64,000 nucleotides of DNA from Candidatus Thorarchaeota archaeon (GTDB lineage: Archaea; Asgardarchaeota; Thorarchaeia; Thorarchaeales; Thorarchaeaceae), in NCBI GenBank assembly GCA_029855935.1, contig JAGSHN010000025.1, positions 147,135-211,134 of the forward strand. The letters are read 5' to 3'. Positions 47,958-57,148 of the stretch are shown here, in pieces. Both the position numbers and the translations under genes were made by a program. The first letter of the stretch is position 1; the number at the start of each line of letters is the position of its first letter. The notes under the pieces were generated by a model. That model saw only the letters and a program-made list of their open reading frames with translations, ran no database searches and had not been told where the DNA came from.

Positions 47958-50900
47958 ATGAAACGCGCCCTCATCGTAGCCACGGTCCTCGTCTTGGTCA
48001 TGGTACTGGCACCCGTCCAAGAGAGTCCAGTCAGAGTGCTCCCAAGTAAGACCATTCCGGCCATAGTACCACAAGGCCGAGGAATGGAAAAGGCAGTCGG
48101 CTCCGCTGGCGGCCAAGGACAGCCTACTCAGGCAATCGAGTATTTTGCAACACAGATGACCTCTCAGAGAGTGAGCATCATGAACTCCTACTCGAATACC
48201 TCATACCACAGCGGGGTGATTGACCTGTCCGGACATCAGATCTCCGGCTGGACACTGTACAGGGTCACAATGGATGTTTCCAACATCACCGCCGCACCAG
48301 AGAGGGAGTCCGTGACAGACCCCGACCCCGCACAGAACACCGTCGGCAATGTGTTCAGGATCTACTACGACTCCGACACTGCGCTGACGACCGACGCACT
48401 GGCACAGGGCTTCTACTCCGACCAGCCCTTCGATGGCGCGCTCGTCAACTACTCCATCCGGTACTGGACGCTCATCTACAACCCTGCGACCTATGGGACA
48501 GCGTACTTTGTGGTGCGCTCCGACTACTCGGACAGCACGAGCAACGTCACCAACCCCGTTGCGGTGCAGTATGTCACGACCAACACCACTGCGAACATCA
48601 CCTGCTCCCTGAACCTCCTCAATGCCTCCACCACGTACTACGCCCTCATAGATGGCGAGTCTCTGCACTCCGCCTTTGGAGTATTCCCTGACATCATGTG
48701 GCACTATCAGTCCAAGGCGACGGACACCCTCGACAGCAGGAAGCACCTCCGCGGAGGTGGCTGGCCTCAGATCAACTCATATGACGCGTACCTGCTGTAC
48801 ACGTTCATCCCGTGGAACAGGACGACAGGCACGCCCCTTGACCTGACGGGTCGTCCCGACCAAGTGGACCTGCGGGCAAACGGCACTCTGCTGAGCGCGC
48901 CCGAGGCGGGCGCGTCGTCAACCCCTGACTGGGAGTTCACCTCTCCTACGGGAGAGAACATCACGTTCATCCGGTTCACGAGTAACCAGTCGGTCTACGT
49001 CTTTCACGACCTGACGCTGTGGTATCGCAGGATCACCAATTCGGACACGATATGGAGCGTGAGTAGTCCAGGGGGCAGCGTACAATGGAATGCAACAATG
49101 GCCGTGAGCTATCCCTCTGTACCTAGCAAAACGGGGCAATATGTCAACCTCTCCGTTCCTGCAGATTGGGATGCAACAGGTCTGTATGAGCAGTCCGCCC
49201 CAGCAACTAATCACACGCAGTTCGATCAATACGGGACGACGGTGGTTGCAAGTTCAATGTCGGATGGCACCTGGACTCTTGTTTCGTCGGCACCGAACTA
49301 TGTGGCGTCAATCGACTCGGTTTCGGAGGCTGTGATAACAAGTAATGTCACAATCAGGAACTACATTCAAGACTCCTCGTCCGTGAATGCCTCCACAGGA
49401 AGCACTAACCTGACGGTATCAAAGACGGGTGCCACGGTGTGGGCGCCTCAGAATGAAACAGTGATCGATGGTGTCACCACCTACGTGTGGGTCATCAGCA
49501 ACTGGACGACGGAAGGAGGCACATACCTTGTTGAGGTCTACTGGGCCAATGGCACAGAGGCTGGATTCCGTTCTGTGGAGATACACGTATACATCCCCAC
49601 GTCACTGTATGCCACTACACCCACCATATCTGCCTACGTGGACAGCTCTTTTGACATAGAGGTGTTCTTCAACGACACCTTCACTCCGGAGGGGTTGAAC
49701 GGCACACGAGCAACGGTTCAGTACTCCTTTGACGGCGGGTCGAATACAACGATGGGTGACCTTGGCAATGGCACGTGGACCGCCACTGTGTCGACTGTAG
49801 GAATGAGTCCAGGGGACTATGAGGTCACAGTCTTTGGGACTGGTAGCTACCTTGAGAATCATAGCATAGTCATAGATGTCACACTCGTCTATTCCACGGC
49901 ACCACTGGAGATCACGTGGACCAACGGAGACAACATCACCTACTACCAGACTACGACTCTTCAAGTCAACTACACTCTCCAAAATGGTACGGCGGTCAGT
50001 GGAGCGTGGGTAAATGTCACGATTGGAGGAACTACGTGGAACCTCACGTACAACGGCCTCCTTGGACTCTACGAGATTCAGCTGAATGGTAGCGACCCGG
50101 TTCCAGGAATCGGCACATACAGCGTCAGCGTCTCAGCCTGGAGAGTAGACTACGAGTCCCAGACAAATTCCACACTGACGTTCACCATCAGACCCGAGCC
50201 CACGAACATCACAGTGTCGTGGACATCCGCAACCTTCGACTGGACAGACTCAAGAACCCTAGTTGTGAACTACACGGACTCGTATGGGACGCCAATCTCT
50301 GGTGCAACACAGCTTCAGGTCCTTGTCAATGGCACGGAATACTCACTTCAGCCCTCAGGAAATGTCTATCAGATAGTGTTCAACAACTCCTTCGATCTTG
50401 GTCATCATATTGTATCGGTCAACATCAGCAAGTATGGGTATGTTCCCGGCACGCAGGAGGGCATTACCTTTGACATCACAGAGACCGTCACAACCCTCAC
50501 GGTGACGTGGTTCCCAGCCGATGTGGTCGTCCCGTATACGAGTGACCTCGTCTTGACTGTCGACTACTACTATGCTGGCGGGGATGTGCCCGCCACCGCT
50601 ACTGTGAACGTCAGTATTGACGGCAACAGGTATAACCTCACATATGACGGAGCAGTCTGGAGCGTCGCGATACCAGCAAGCAACCTCGGGTTCGGGCAGT
50701 TCAATGCCACCGTGTTTGCGTGGCTGTACGGCTACGAGGCAAGAACAAATGTGACCTACAATGTGACCGTCGTAGTCGCGACCCTCACCATCTCCACAAC
50801 CTGGACATCACTGGACCTGTACTACACACACCAAGGACCACTCAATGTGACCGTCACCGACCAACTCGGCTCACCGGTTTTCGGGGCCGAGGTGAACGCC

Positions 50901-53264
50901 TCATATCGCGGGACCAACTACACTCTTACCTCCGTCGACGTCGGAGTATATTCGATCACATTCAACGGCACCGATGGGCTCGGGACGTTCCAGATACAGA
51001 TCACCGTGCGAAGATATGGCGTGTTCAACACGACAAGAGACCTGACACTGAACATAGTCGAGACCCCAACGACTATGTCCATTCAAGAGATCCAGTACCT
51101 CTACAATGGGACCGCTGGCAACACCCTCTATCACGATGGAAGCGTTGAGATTCGCGTGTCCGTGCAGGATGTTGACGGACTGGGCGTCGATGGCCTTGTC
51201 GTCAACGTCACAATTGGCGGAGATACTTGGCCGCTCGCACCCCAGGGCGGAGGGTTGTATACAATCACTTTCCAAGGAGATGCTCTTGGCGTCGGCACCC
51301 ATGACTTCACGGTGGCGGCAGACACCTATGGCTACGAGGGAATTTCACAGTCTGACCAGATAGTGGTTGCAGCAGTTCCAACCACCGTGCTGGTGACAAG
51401 TGACGTACCAAGCGTGATAGTGATCAATGCTACTGCCGTCTTCACAATACGGTACGTGGACGCGCACACTCTGGCTCCTATTGCTCCTCAGTCTGTGACT
51501 GTGGACTGGGTGGGAATGCACGACTATTCTGTGACGGGCGACGGGTACGAGTTCAACATCTCGACCCTGATGGTACCGCTGGGGGACAACATTCTCACTA
51601 TCACCTTTGCGCTTGAGAACTACACTAATGCTCAGTACATTCGTGTCGTGAACGTACGTGCTGCATTTACGCTGTTCACGGCCGCTGACAGTCATACCGT
51701 ACCGCAGAACGAGACTGAGGTCTTCACCACAACATACTACGACATCGACCATCAGCGCCCGATTCGTTCTGCGAACGTCACTCTCGCAATCGAGGGTACT
51801 GTATATCCCATGGTCCACGTTGGAGAGGGAACGTATCGTGCTGAGGTATGGGTCAGGCTTGATCCTGGGACGTACACCATCACATTCCACGCCGAGGCGA
51901 CGGGTTGTGCTGCAAACTCCACCACGGTCACACTCACCGTGACCGCAAAGCGTGCTGTGGTGTTGGAGGTACAGGTACCGGAGAACGCTGTTCAGGGCTC
52001 TTCAATCACTGTCAGCGCGACATTGACCGATGAAGATGGCAATCCCATTGTGGGTGCTACCATCATCTTCGAGGTGACTGCTCGTTTCGACAACGGTAGC
52101 GAGATAGCTCAGGTACTGAGCGCCACGACCAATCCCGACGGCTATGCTAGTCAGGCCTACCAGGTGCCGCAGGCCGCCACCGAGCTGGTAGTAGAGGCGA
52201 CATTCAGAGGAACGTATCTCTATTGGAGCGCCTCCGTTCATTCACAGGTCATTCAAGTACATCCACCGGGGCTCAGTGAGAACCTAGTACGTACAGTGCA
52301 ATTTGGGTTACCATTCATCCTCCTTGTGGGAGCCGCCTACCTAGTCTACACCAAGAAGCACAGGCCGAGCAGGGAGCGCAAAGAGAAACGACTGCGGGAA
52401 CAGTACGAGAGATTCAAGGAACTATGCACCCTGAGACACTTTATGGCCGTCTACCGAGATAGGGGTACCTGCGTGTTCTACTACCCGTTCACGGAGGAGA
52501 GGATTCAGCCTGACCTGATCAGTGGGTTCATCACAGCGATAACAACAGTCTACGGTGAGATCAAGGGCGATGGCGTACAGGGCACGCTCGAGGAGATTCA
52601 GTACAAGGGACTGATACTCAACGCGTACAGTGGGAAGTATATCCTTGGAGTAATCATAATGGAGGGAGAGATGACCGGGTTCCTCAGGGACAGACTAAGA
52701 TTCTTTGTGGACATATTCGAGTCGCAGTACGAGGACATCCTGAAGGACTGGAGCGGCTGTGTTGACGACTTTGACGCCGAGTGGGTTGTTTCCACGCTTC
52801 ACAACGCGATCAACTACGACTGGGCCTTGCCTCATACTCTCAACAGGGCGGCCAAGACGAAGGGCGTGGAGAGGAAGGTTGTCGGGATCATAGCAGAACG
52901 ACTGAACGAGAGAGGAGAGTTCCACATCAAGGACATCCTGCCCGATGTCGCACAGAAACTGAAGGTGTCGGAGGAGGAGGCCCTCAACATTCTTCTCAAG
53001 ATGCACGATGAGGGCATCATTCAACCCATCAGTATCAGTACAATCGTCACTCGCCAAGGCCTCGGTATCCCAGGAGAGGGCGAAGGGGAGGCGCTGAAGA
53101 TAGTTCCCCCCGAGAGCGAGAACACTGAGCAGGAAGAGGAGCACAGGACGACGGAGGAGGACACCGAGAGCGAGCCTCGTGAAGATGATGCCGAGCAGTT
53201 CATTGAAGAGGTGGAACGCCTCCTGAGAGAGAAGTCCGACAATGACGAACAGCAGACTGACTGA
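47958..53264 (+). CDS. Giant Ig-repeat surface protein with transmembrane helix and longin-like cytoplasmic domain
   Basis: The 1768-residue protein starts with a signal peptide (residues 1 to about 24). A unique N-terminal region of about 530 residues follows, then nine tandem Ig-like beta-sandwich units beginning near residues 554, 648, 747, 843, 940, 1035, 1140, 1234 and 1331 (94-105 residues each), marked by D-x-x-G-x-P-[IV]-x-GA and a Gly-Tyr near the end. Many N-x-S/T sequons suggest heavy N-glycosylation. One membrane helix (about 1448-1470) precedes a basic stop and a 298-residue cytosolic part: a longin/roadblock-like domain (about 1490-1600) and a winged-helix-like segment (RGEFHIKDILPDVAQKLKV), ending in an acidic tail. 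The layout is receptor-like. ATG follows GAGG. Confidence 0.85.
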   Translation: MKRALIVATVLVLVMVLAPVQESPVRVLPSKTIPAIVPQGRGMEKAVGSAGGQGQPTQAIEYFATQMTSQRVSIMNSYSNTSYHSGVIDLSGHQISGWTLYRVTMDVSNITAAPERESVTDPDPAQNTVGNVFRIYYDSDTALTTDALAQGFYSDQPFDGALVNYSIRYWTLIYNPATYGTAYFVVRSDYSDSTSNVTNPVAVQYVTTNTTANITCSLNLLNASTTYYALIDGESLHSAFGVFPDIMWHYQSKATDTLDSRKHLRGGGWPQINSYDAYLLYTFIPWNRTTGTPLDLTGRPDQVDLRANGTLLSAPEAGASSTPDWEFTSPTGENITFIRFTSNQSVYVFHDLTLWYRRITNSDTIWSVSSPGGSVQWNATMAVSYPSVPSKTGQYVNLSVPADWDATGLYEQSAPATNHTQFDQYGTTVVASSMSDGTWTLVSSAPNYVASIDSVSEAVITSNVTIRNYIQDSSSVNASTGSTNLTVSKTGATVWAPQNETVIDGVTTYVWVISNWTTEGGTYLVEVYWANGTEAGFRSVEIHVYIPTSLYATTPTISAYVDSSFDIEVFFNDTFTPEGLNGTRATVQYSFDGGSNTTMGDLGNGTWTATVSTVGMSPGDYEVTVFGTGSYLENHSIVIDVTLVYSTAPLEITWTNGDNITYYQTTTLQVNYTLQNGTAVSGAWVNVTIGGTTWNLTYNGLLGLYEIQLNGSDPVPGIGTYSVSVSAWRVDYESQTNSTLTFTIRPEPTNITVSWTSATFDWTDSRTLVVNYTDSYGTPISGATQLQVLVNGTEYSLQPSGNVYQIVFNNSFDLGHHIVSVNISKYGYVPGTQEGITFDITETVTTLTVTWFPADVVVPYTSDLVLTVDYYYAGGDVPATATVNVSIDGNRYNLTYDGAVWSVAIPASNLGFGQFNATVFAWLYGYEARTNVTYNVTVVVATLTISTTWTSLDLYYTHQGPLNVTVTDQLGSPVFGAEVNASYRGTNYTLTSVDVGVYSITFNGTDGLGTFQIQITVRRYGVFNTTRDLTLNIVETPTTMSIQEIQYLYNGTAGNTLYHDGSVEIRVSVQDVDGLGVDGLVVNVTIGGDTWPLAPQGGGLYTITFQGDALGVGTHDFTVAADTYGYEGISQSDQIVVAAVPTTVLVTSDVPSVIVINATAVFTIRYVDAHTLAPIAPQSVTVDWVGMHDYSVTGDGYEFNISTLMVPLGDNILTITFALENYTNAQYIRVVNVRAAFTLFTAADSHTVPQNETEVFTTTYYDIDHQRPIRSANVTLAIEGTVYPMVHVGEGTYRAEVWVRLDPGTYTITFHAEATGCAANSTTVTLTVTAKRAVVLEVQVPENAVQGSSITVSATLTDEDGNPIVGATIIFEVTARFDNGSEIAQVLSATTNPDGYASQAYQVPQAATELVVEATFRGTYLYWSASVHSQVIQVHPPGLSENLVRTVQFGLPFILLVGAAYLVYTKKHRPSRERKEKRLREQYERFKELCTLRHFMAVYRDRGTCVFYYPFTEERIQPDLISGFITAITTVYGEIKGDGVQGTLEEIQYKGLILNAYSGKYILGVIIMEGEMTGFLRDRLRFFVDIFESQYEDILKDWSGCVDDFDAEWVVSTLHNAINYDWALPHTLNRAAKTKGVERKVVGIIAERLNERGEFHIKDILPDVAQKLKVSEEEALNILLKMHDEGIIQPISISTIVTRQGLGIPGEGEGEALKIVPPESENTEQEEEHRTTEEDTESEPREDDAEQFIEEVERLLREKSDNDEQQTD

Positions 53265-53299
53265 TGCCGCCGGACGGCCAGCCAGTTCAGACCCGTCAC

Positions 53300-53324
53300 G
53301 GGTACAATGAGGGGCTCAGTACCC
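53300..53324 (+). terminator. Hairpin after the giant gene
   Basis: GGGTAC (53300-53305) pairs with GTACCC (53319-53324). A competing ACCCG/CGGGT stem (53291-53303) overlaps it. There is no T-run, so termination is only possible. Confidence 0.3.
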
Positions 53325-53369
53325 CCTTCAGAGAACACTTATCAAGAGGCAGTCGCAACGCGCAAGTCG

Positions 53370-53759
53370 GTGGTCACGGCTTTGCCTTGGAACATCGAGA
53401 ACTACTACATATTGGGCGGGCGCGTGCTATGCATTGAGATCACCATTCCCCTGATTGACTTCATCTACATCAACATAGACGATGTCAAACAGGCATGGAT
53501 TGACCTTCTTCGAGAGGTTGTCCAGGAGGAGCCGGGGCTGGAAGTATCGTGGGAGATGGTCCCGAGAGAGAAGGACGCACTGGTCACTATCCGCATAGCC
53601 AAAAAGGGAGAACTGGAAAGATTCACCAGCGGAGAGATCTCAAGGGCACTGGGCGTAACAGATGCGCTCGCAGCGGAGGAAGAGAAGACTGCATCTGGCA
53701 AGAAGTCCACGAAGAAGAAGAAGACAGCAGCCGCACGTAGGAAGACATCCAAGAAGTAG
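53370..53759 (+). CDS. Small protein with Lys-rich histone-tail-like C-terminus
   Basis: A compact alpha/beta domain of about 95 residues (YILGGRVLCIEITIPLIDFI, then LEVSWEMVPREKDALVTIRI) is followed by a roughly 30-residue tail dominated by Lys, Ala, Thr and Ser, such as GKKSTKKKKTAAARRKTSKK. The tail resembles histone H1 or nucleic-acid-binding tails. The core is not recognised. GTG at 53370 is preferred because the TATA-like ACACTTATC near 53340 would start the RNA close to it. An in-frame ATG at 53307 lies inside a hairpin loop. Confidence 0.55.
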   Translation: MVTALPWNIENYYILGGRVLCIEITIPLIDFIYINIDDVKQAWIDLLREVVQEEPGLEVSWEMVPREKDALVTIRIAKKGELERFTSGEISRALGVTDALAAEEEKTASGKKSTKKKKTAAARRKTSKK

Positions 53760-53823
53760 GGTCAGCGCAGAACGGTGTGTGGAGTGTCCTGCAAAGGGAC
53801 TGACAAAGGGTGAGGACAGTCTG

Positions 53824-54534
53824 ATGAACAGGACAGATGTCATTGCAATCTCTTCAGTCGTCGTCATCATCCTCTACTGGATAGTCACGCTGATTGTTCC
53901 GACCATAGTGAGCCCAGTCGTGACCTTGTACCACCTGTTGATTGAAATTGCTCTTGCGATGGGCTACACTGGCGACTTCTTTGTCTGTCTTGTGGGCAAC
54001 GCCACTGTTCTTGTTCCCTTCCCATACCTCAGCATTCCGTTTGTCCTCGGCGGCCTGACAGACTCTTCAGGAGCATACCTCTTCGACCCGTACCTTGTAG
54101 GAATAGTGGGCGGAACCGGCGCACTCATAGGCGAGATGACAGGGTACCTAGCAGGCTATGTCGGAGGGGAGCTGGTGGAGGAGGACCGTCGGTCGGTGCT
54201 CAGAGAGATGGCGGAGGCACATCCGTGGGCCACCCCCGTGATACTGTGGCTCCTCGCTGTCACTCCTCTCCCTGATGATGTTCTCATAGTGCCACTCGGA
54301 GTCTCCCGCTACTCGTGGTGGCGTGTTGTGATCCCACAGTTCGTAGGGAAGACCATGTTCATCACAGCTGTTGCCATTGCTGGAAGGCTCGGGCTCAGCT
54401 GGGCCGATCAACTGGTGGGAACAGTTGCGTCAGGTGGCGTTGTCGGAAGGTCAATTGAGGCAATGGGCCTCATTACTCTCGTAGTCGTCATCTACCTGCT
54501 GGTCAGTCGCGACTGGATGCCGCAGACGCGATAG
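53824..54534 (+). CDS. VTT-domain (DedA-like) membrane protein
   Basis: The 236-residue membrane protein has the VTT/SNARE-associated signatures: a re-entrant Gly-rich segment GGTGALIGEMTGYLAGYVGG, and ALLAVTPLPDDVLIVPLGVSR-like sequence (AVTPLPDDVLIVPLG) with the conserved Pro-Asp-Asp. DedA proteins and eukaryotic TMEM41B/VMP1 move lipids between membrane leaflets. ATG at 53824 follows GTGAGG by about 9 nt. It is 64 bp after the basic-tailed gene. Confidence 0.85.
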   Translation: MNRTDVIAISSVVVIILYWIVTLIVPTIVSPVVTLYHLLIEIALAMGYTGDFFVCLVGNATVLVPFPYLSIPFVLGGLTDSSGAYLFDPYLVGIVGGTGALIGEMTGYLAGYVGGELVEEDRRSVLREMAEAHPWATPVILWLLAVTPLPDDVLIVPLGVSRYSWWRVVIPQFVGKTMFITAVAIAGRLGLSWADQLVGTVASGGVVGRSIEAMGLITLVVVIYLLVSRDWMPQTR

Positions 54535-54592
54535 GATATGATTGGAGGAGAGTGGAGGACTCCCCGTCCGCACTGCCAAGCGCGTAGCATCT

Positions 54593-54982
54593 CTACGCTG
54601 GCCGGAAGCCCAGATACATGCGGCCAGTCTGGCCAGTCTCGTAATCGAGCCTGAGCGGCATTCCGAGCTGTACCTTCTCGGGCTGATCTGGATCAAGACC
54701 AAGGAGCCGCGCTGTCACACGAGTCCCCTCCTCGAGCTCCACGATGCCCACGAAGTAGGGAGCCTCGTCCTTGAACTGCTCGGGCGCAACGTGGATGACT
54801 GTGAACGAGATGAGCTTCCCGCGACCGCTGACCTTGGCCCATTCCAGCTCGTTGCTGCCACAGGAATAGCACACGCCTTTCGGTGGCGCTATCATTGCGC
54901 CACACTTCTTGCACCTGAAGACGTGAAAGTCGCGCTCCTGGATGAACTTCTGGTACTGCTCTATTGTCGGCCTCTCGCTCAT
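54593..54982 (-). CDS. DUF35 zinc-ribbon/OB-fold protein paired with the second thiolase
   Basis: The 129-residue protein has zinc cysteines at 24, 27, 38 and 41, the same spacing as the DUF35 protein at 12.8 kb, then the OB-fold GRGKLISFTVIHVAPEQF. Its ATG overlaps the thiolase stop as ATGA, so the two should form a complex. It likely positions the acyl-CoA for the thiolase, as in the HMG-CoA pathway and SCP-x-like lyase complexes. Confidence 0.9.
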   Translation of the reverse strand: MSERPTIEQYQKFIQERDFHVFRCKKCGAMIAPPKGVCYSCGSNELEWAKVSGRGKLISFTVIHVAPEQFKDEAPYFVGIVELEEGTRVTARLLGLDPDQPEKVQLGMPLRLDYETGQTGRMYLGFRPA

Positions 54983-56151
54983 GCGTCAGCCCTCCTCATA
55001 ATGTTCACGACACAGGTAGCCCCTGTGCCGCCAAAGTTGTGCATCAGTCCCACATCATGGTTCGGCACTTGGTTTGCTCCCGCCTCGCCAATGAGTTCCC
55101 TGTAGATGACCACAGCCTGCTTCACACCAGTGGCGCCGACCGGATGACCGACTGCCTTCAGTCCGCCCATCGGGTTGATGGGCATATCACCATCCATGGC
55201 TGTGACACCTTCGCGCACGGCCTTTGCACCCTCACCTGGCTTGAAGAAGCCGAGGTCCTCAGTGGCGATTATCTCGGCGATTGTGAAGCAGTCGTGGACC
55301 ACTGCAACGTCAATGTCCTTGGGAGTCAGGCCAGCCATCTCGTAGGCAATCCGGGCGGCTCGGACTGATCCCTCAAATGATGTCAGCTCTGTGCGGTCAC
55401 ACAAGTTCATCGACGCGGAGGCCTGCCCAGTGCCGACTATCCTGATCGGTGTATCGGTGTATTTCTTCGCCTTCTCGCGATTCGTCAACACCACCGCTGC
55501 AGCACCATCGGAGATCGGGGAGCAGTCGAAGAGCTTCAGAGGCCACGCAACATAGCGCGGTGTCATTGCCTTTTCAAGCGTGATCTCCTTTTGGAACTGG
55601 GCAAGCGGATTCTTTGCTGCGTTCTTGTGAGCCTTCACTGCAACGAGCGCCATATCCTCCTCCGTGGTACCGTATTTCTGCATATGCGCTACTGCTGCAA
55701 TGGCAAAGACGCCTGGGAAGGTGAGTCCCATGCTGGACTCGAACTCGTCATCTGCGGCCGCAGCAAGAGCCTCTGTCGCCTTGTTTGTAGAAACCGAGGT
55801 CATCTTCTCGGCCGCAGCAACAAGGACCGTGTCGTACAGCCCTGACTCAATGGCCATAATCCCAGCACGTAGCGCTGTGGCACCGGAAGCGCACGCGGCC
55901 TCGTGGCGTGTTGCTGGCAGACCCCTCAGTCCTGCATAGTCTACGAGGAGTGGAGCCGTGTGTCCCTGATGTACGAGCATCTCCGGAATGAACGTGCCAA
56001 TGAAGGCGGCCTGAATGTCCTCCTTCGCAATACCAGCGTCGACTGTCGCCTTGTCGACCGCCTCGGCAAACATCTCGCGGAGTGTGATTCCTTCGAGCTT
56101 GCCGAACTTTGTCTGCGCACCACTCACAATGTGTGTCTCTCTAAGCGGCAA
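54979..56151 (-). CDS. Thiolase-family acyl-CoA acetyltransferase (second copy)
   Basis: The 390-residue enzyme has the acyl-Cys in EAACASGATALRAG and the C-terminal NPMGGLKAVGHPVGATG. It resembles the thiolase at 11.7 kb but is clearly a separate paralogue. The preferred start is TTG at 56151, with GGTGGAG seven bases upstream on this strand; ORF sequence further upstream reaches into the promoter. Its surroundings (DUF35 protein, acyl-CoA dehydrogenase) suggest acyl-CoA degradation or another ketoacyl-CoA step, not mevalonate entry. Confidence 0.9.
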   Translation of the reverse strand: MPLRETHIVSGAQTKFGKLEGITLREMFAEAVDKATVDAGIAKEDIQAAFIGTFIPEMLVHQGHTAPLLVDYAGLRGLPATRHEAACASGATALRAGIMAIESGLYDTVLVAAAEKMTSVSTNKATEALAAAADDEFESSMGLTFPGVFAIAAVAHMQKYGTTEEDMALVAVKAHKNAAKNPLAQFQKEITLEKAMTPRYVAWPLKLFDCSPISDGAAAVVLTNREKAKKYTDTPIRIVGTGQASASMNLCDRTELTSFEGSVRAARIAYEMAGLTPKDIDVAVVHDCFTIAEIIATEDLGFFKPGEGAKAVREGVTAMDGDMPINPMGGLKAVGHPVGATGVKQAVVIYRELIGEAGANQVPNHDVGLMHNFGGTGATCVVNIMRRADA

Positions 56152-56199
56152 CGTGTTCTCCACCTGTCTAGACGGATATGAAACCACGCCAAGATGCGA

Positions 56200-56208
56200 G
56201 ATATAAAG
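56200..56208 (-). promoter_or_regulatory. TATA box of the second thiolase operon
   Basis: CTTTATATC on the minus strand predicts a start near 56178, 27 nt before the TTG codon, which supports that start choice. Confidence 0.6.
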
Positions 56209-56326
56209 ACAATGGCCTATCCGTTGTGAGCAGAGCCGACAACCCGCCCGCTCAGCACGGAACGAACGATACTGCATGGGTCAGGATCGCGGGTGGTGAC
56301 CTTCAGCGGCTGTATATGGGAGAGCA

Positions 56327-56941
56327 TCAGGACCTCTGCGACCCCTCACCACGATGAGTGGCAATTACGACTATACCCACGAAGAGAAGAGAACCAAAGA
56401 CCGTATACCACTCCGTTATCGGACCCCCAATAGTGAGTGATATAGCGAAACTGGACAGGTCGAACAACAGTCCATAGATGGCGAAGAGCTTGGGGAACGC
56501 GGCGTTGAATAGTAGCGCCAGGCTGATTGTAGCAAGCATGAAGAAGTTGAGGAGAAAGAACGTCGCCGACGCAGCCATATGAGGCGCACCCGTGTCCTCA
56601 GAGTACACGCCAATCATCACGAGAGCGATTGCCGCAAGGACCCCGAGGACTTGACCGAGGAGGAGCAGTGCATCCACAGGACGCCGACCTGTCCACCAAT
56701 ATCTCAGACCAAGAAAGAAGGGGAACAAGGCAACTCCCGTGAGGACGCATCCGATGTTGTAGAAGTAGCCTCCAAATGGGCTGTAGAGCAGATCCCCGAG
56801 ACGGCTGAGGTAGTTCTCGGTCGGCCAGTACGCTCCGGGAAAGAGGGCCCAAGAGGTAAGGGTAAAGCATACATACAGGACTATCGTCAGCAGGCCACCC
56901 ACAATGAGCATCCTGGGTCGCTCAAATATGGAGAGGTCCAT
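56327..56941 (-). CDS. DUF998-like membrane protein
   Basis: The 204-residue protein has about six membrane helices. After the first helix, ENYLSRLGDL followed by GGYFYNIGCVLTG matches the S-x-LG and FN-x-G pattern of DUF998 membrane proteins, whose function is unknown. ATG at 56941 is preceded by GGTGG; an extra upstream stretch in frame lacks family character. It is divergent to the acyl-CoA dehydrogenase gene. Confidence 0.65.
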   Translation of the reverse strand: MDLSIFERPRMLIVGGLLTIVLYVCFTLTSWALFPGAYWPTENYLSRLGDLLYSPFGGYFYNIGCVLTGVALFPFFLGLRYWWTGRRPVDALLLLGQVLGVLAAIALVMIGVYSEDTGAPHMAASATFFLLNFFMLATISLALLFNAAFPKLFAIYGLLFDLSSFAISLTIGGPITEWYTVFGSLLFVGIVVIATHRGEGSQRS

Positions 56942-57089
56942 ATGACCACCAGAATGAGAAGGACGAAGCGGCGCCATAAAGCCATATTGCAACTCAAGTG
57001 TTGGCGACGAAGAGAGCCCGAGGTATTGCACAGGTCGTCTGTCGTGGCGTCATATGGTGCCAGCACGCTCTGACCTGTCACTGAGAACT

Positions 57090-57098
57090 GTTTTAAGG
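57090..57098 (+). promoter_or_regulatory. TATA-like box of the acyl-CoA dehydrogenase gene
   Basis: GTTTTAAGG predicts transcription from about 57120, 29 nt before the ATG. Confidence 0.5.
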
Positions 57099-57148
57099 TG
57101 GGAGAAGTTGCTGGGGGTCCAGTGCTCAACAAGAAGGGAGCGATCAAT

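Noticed and set aside
49900..52250. DNA-level tandem repeats in the giant gene
   Set aside because: The Ig-like units repeat in protein pattern only; by eye their DNA sequences differ too much for recent duplication or assembly artefact.
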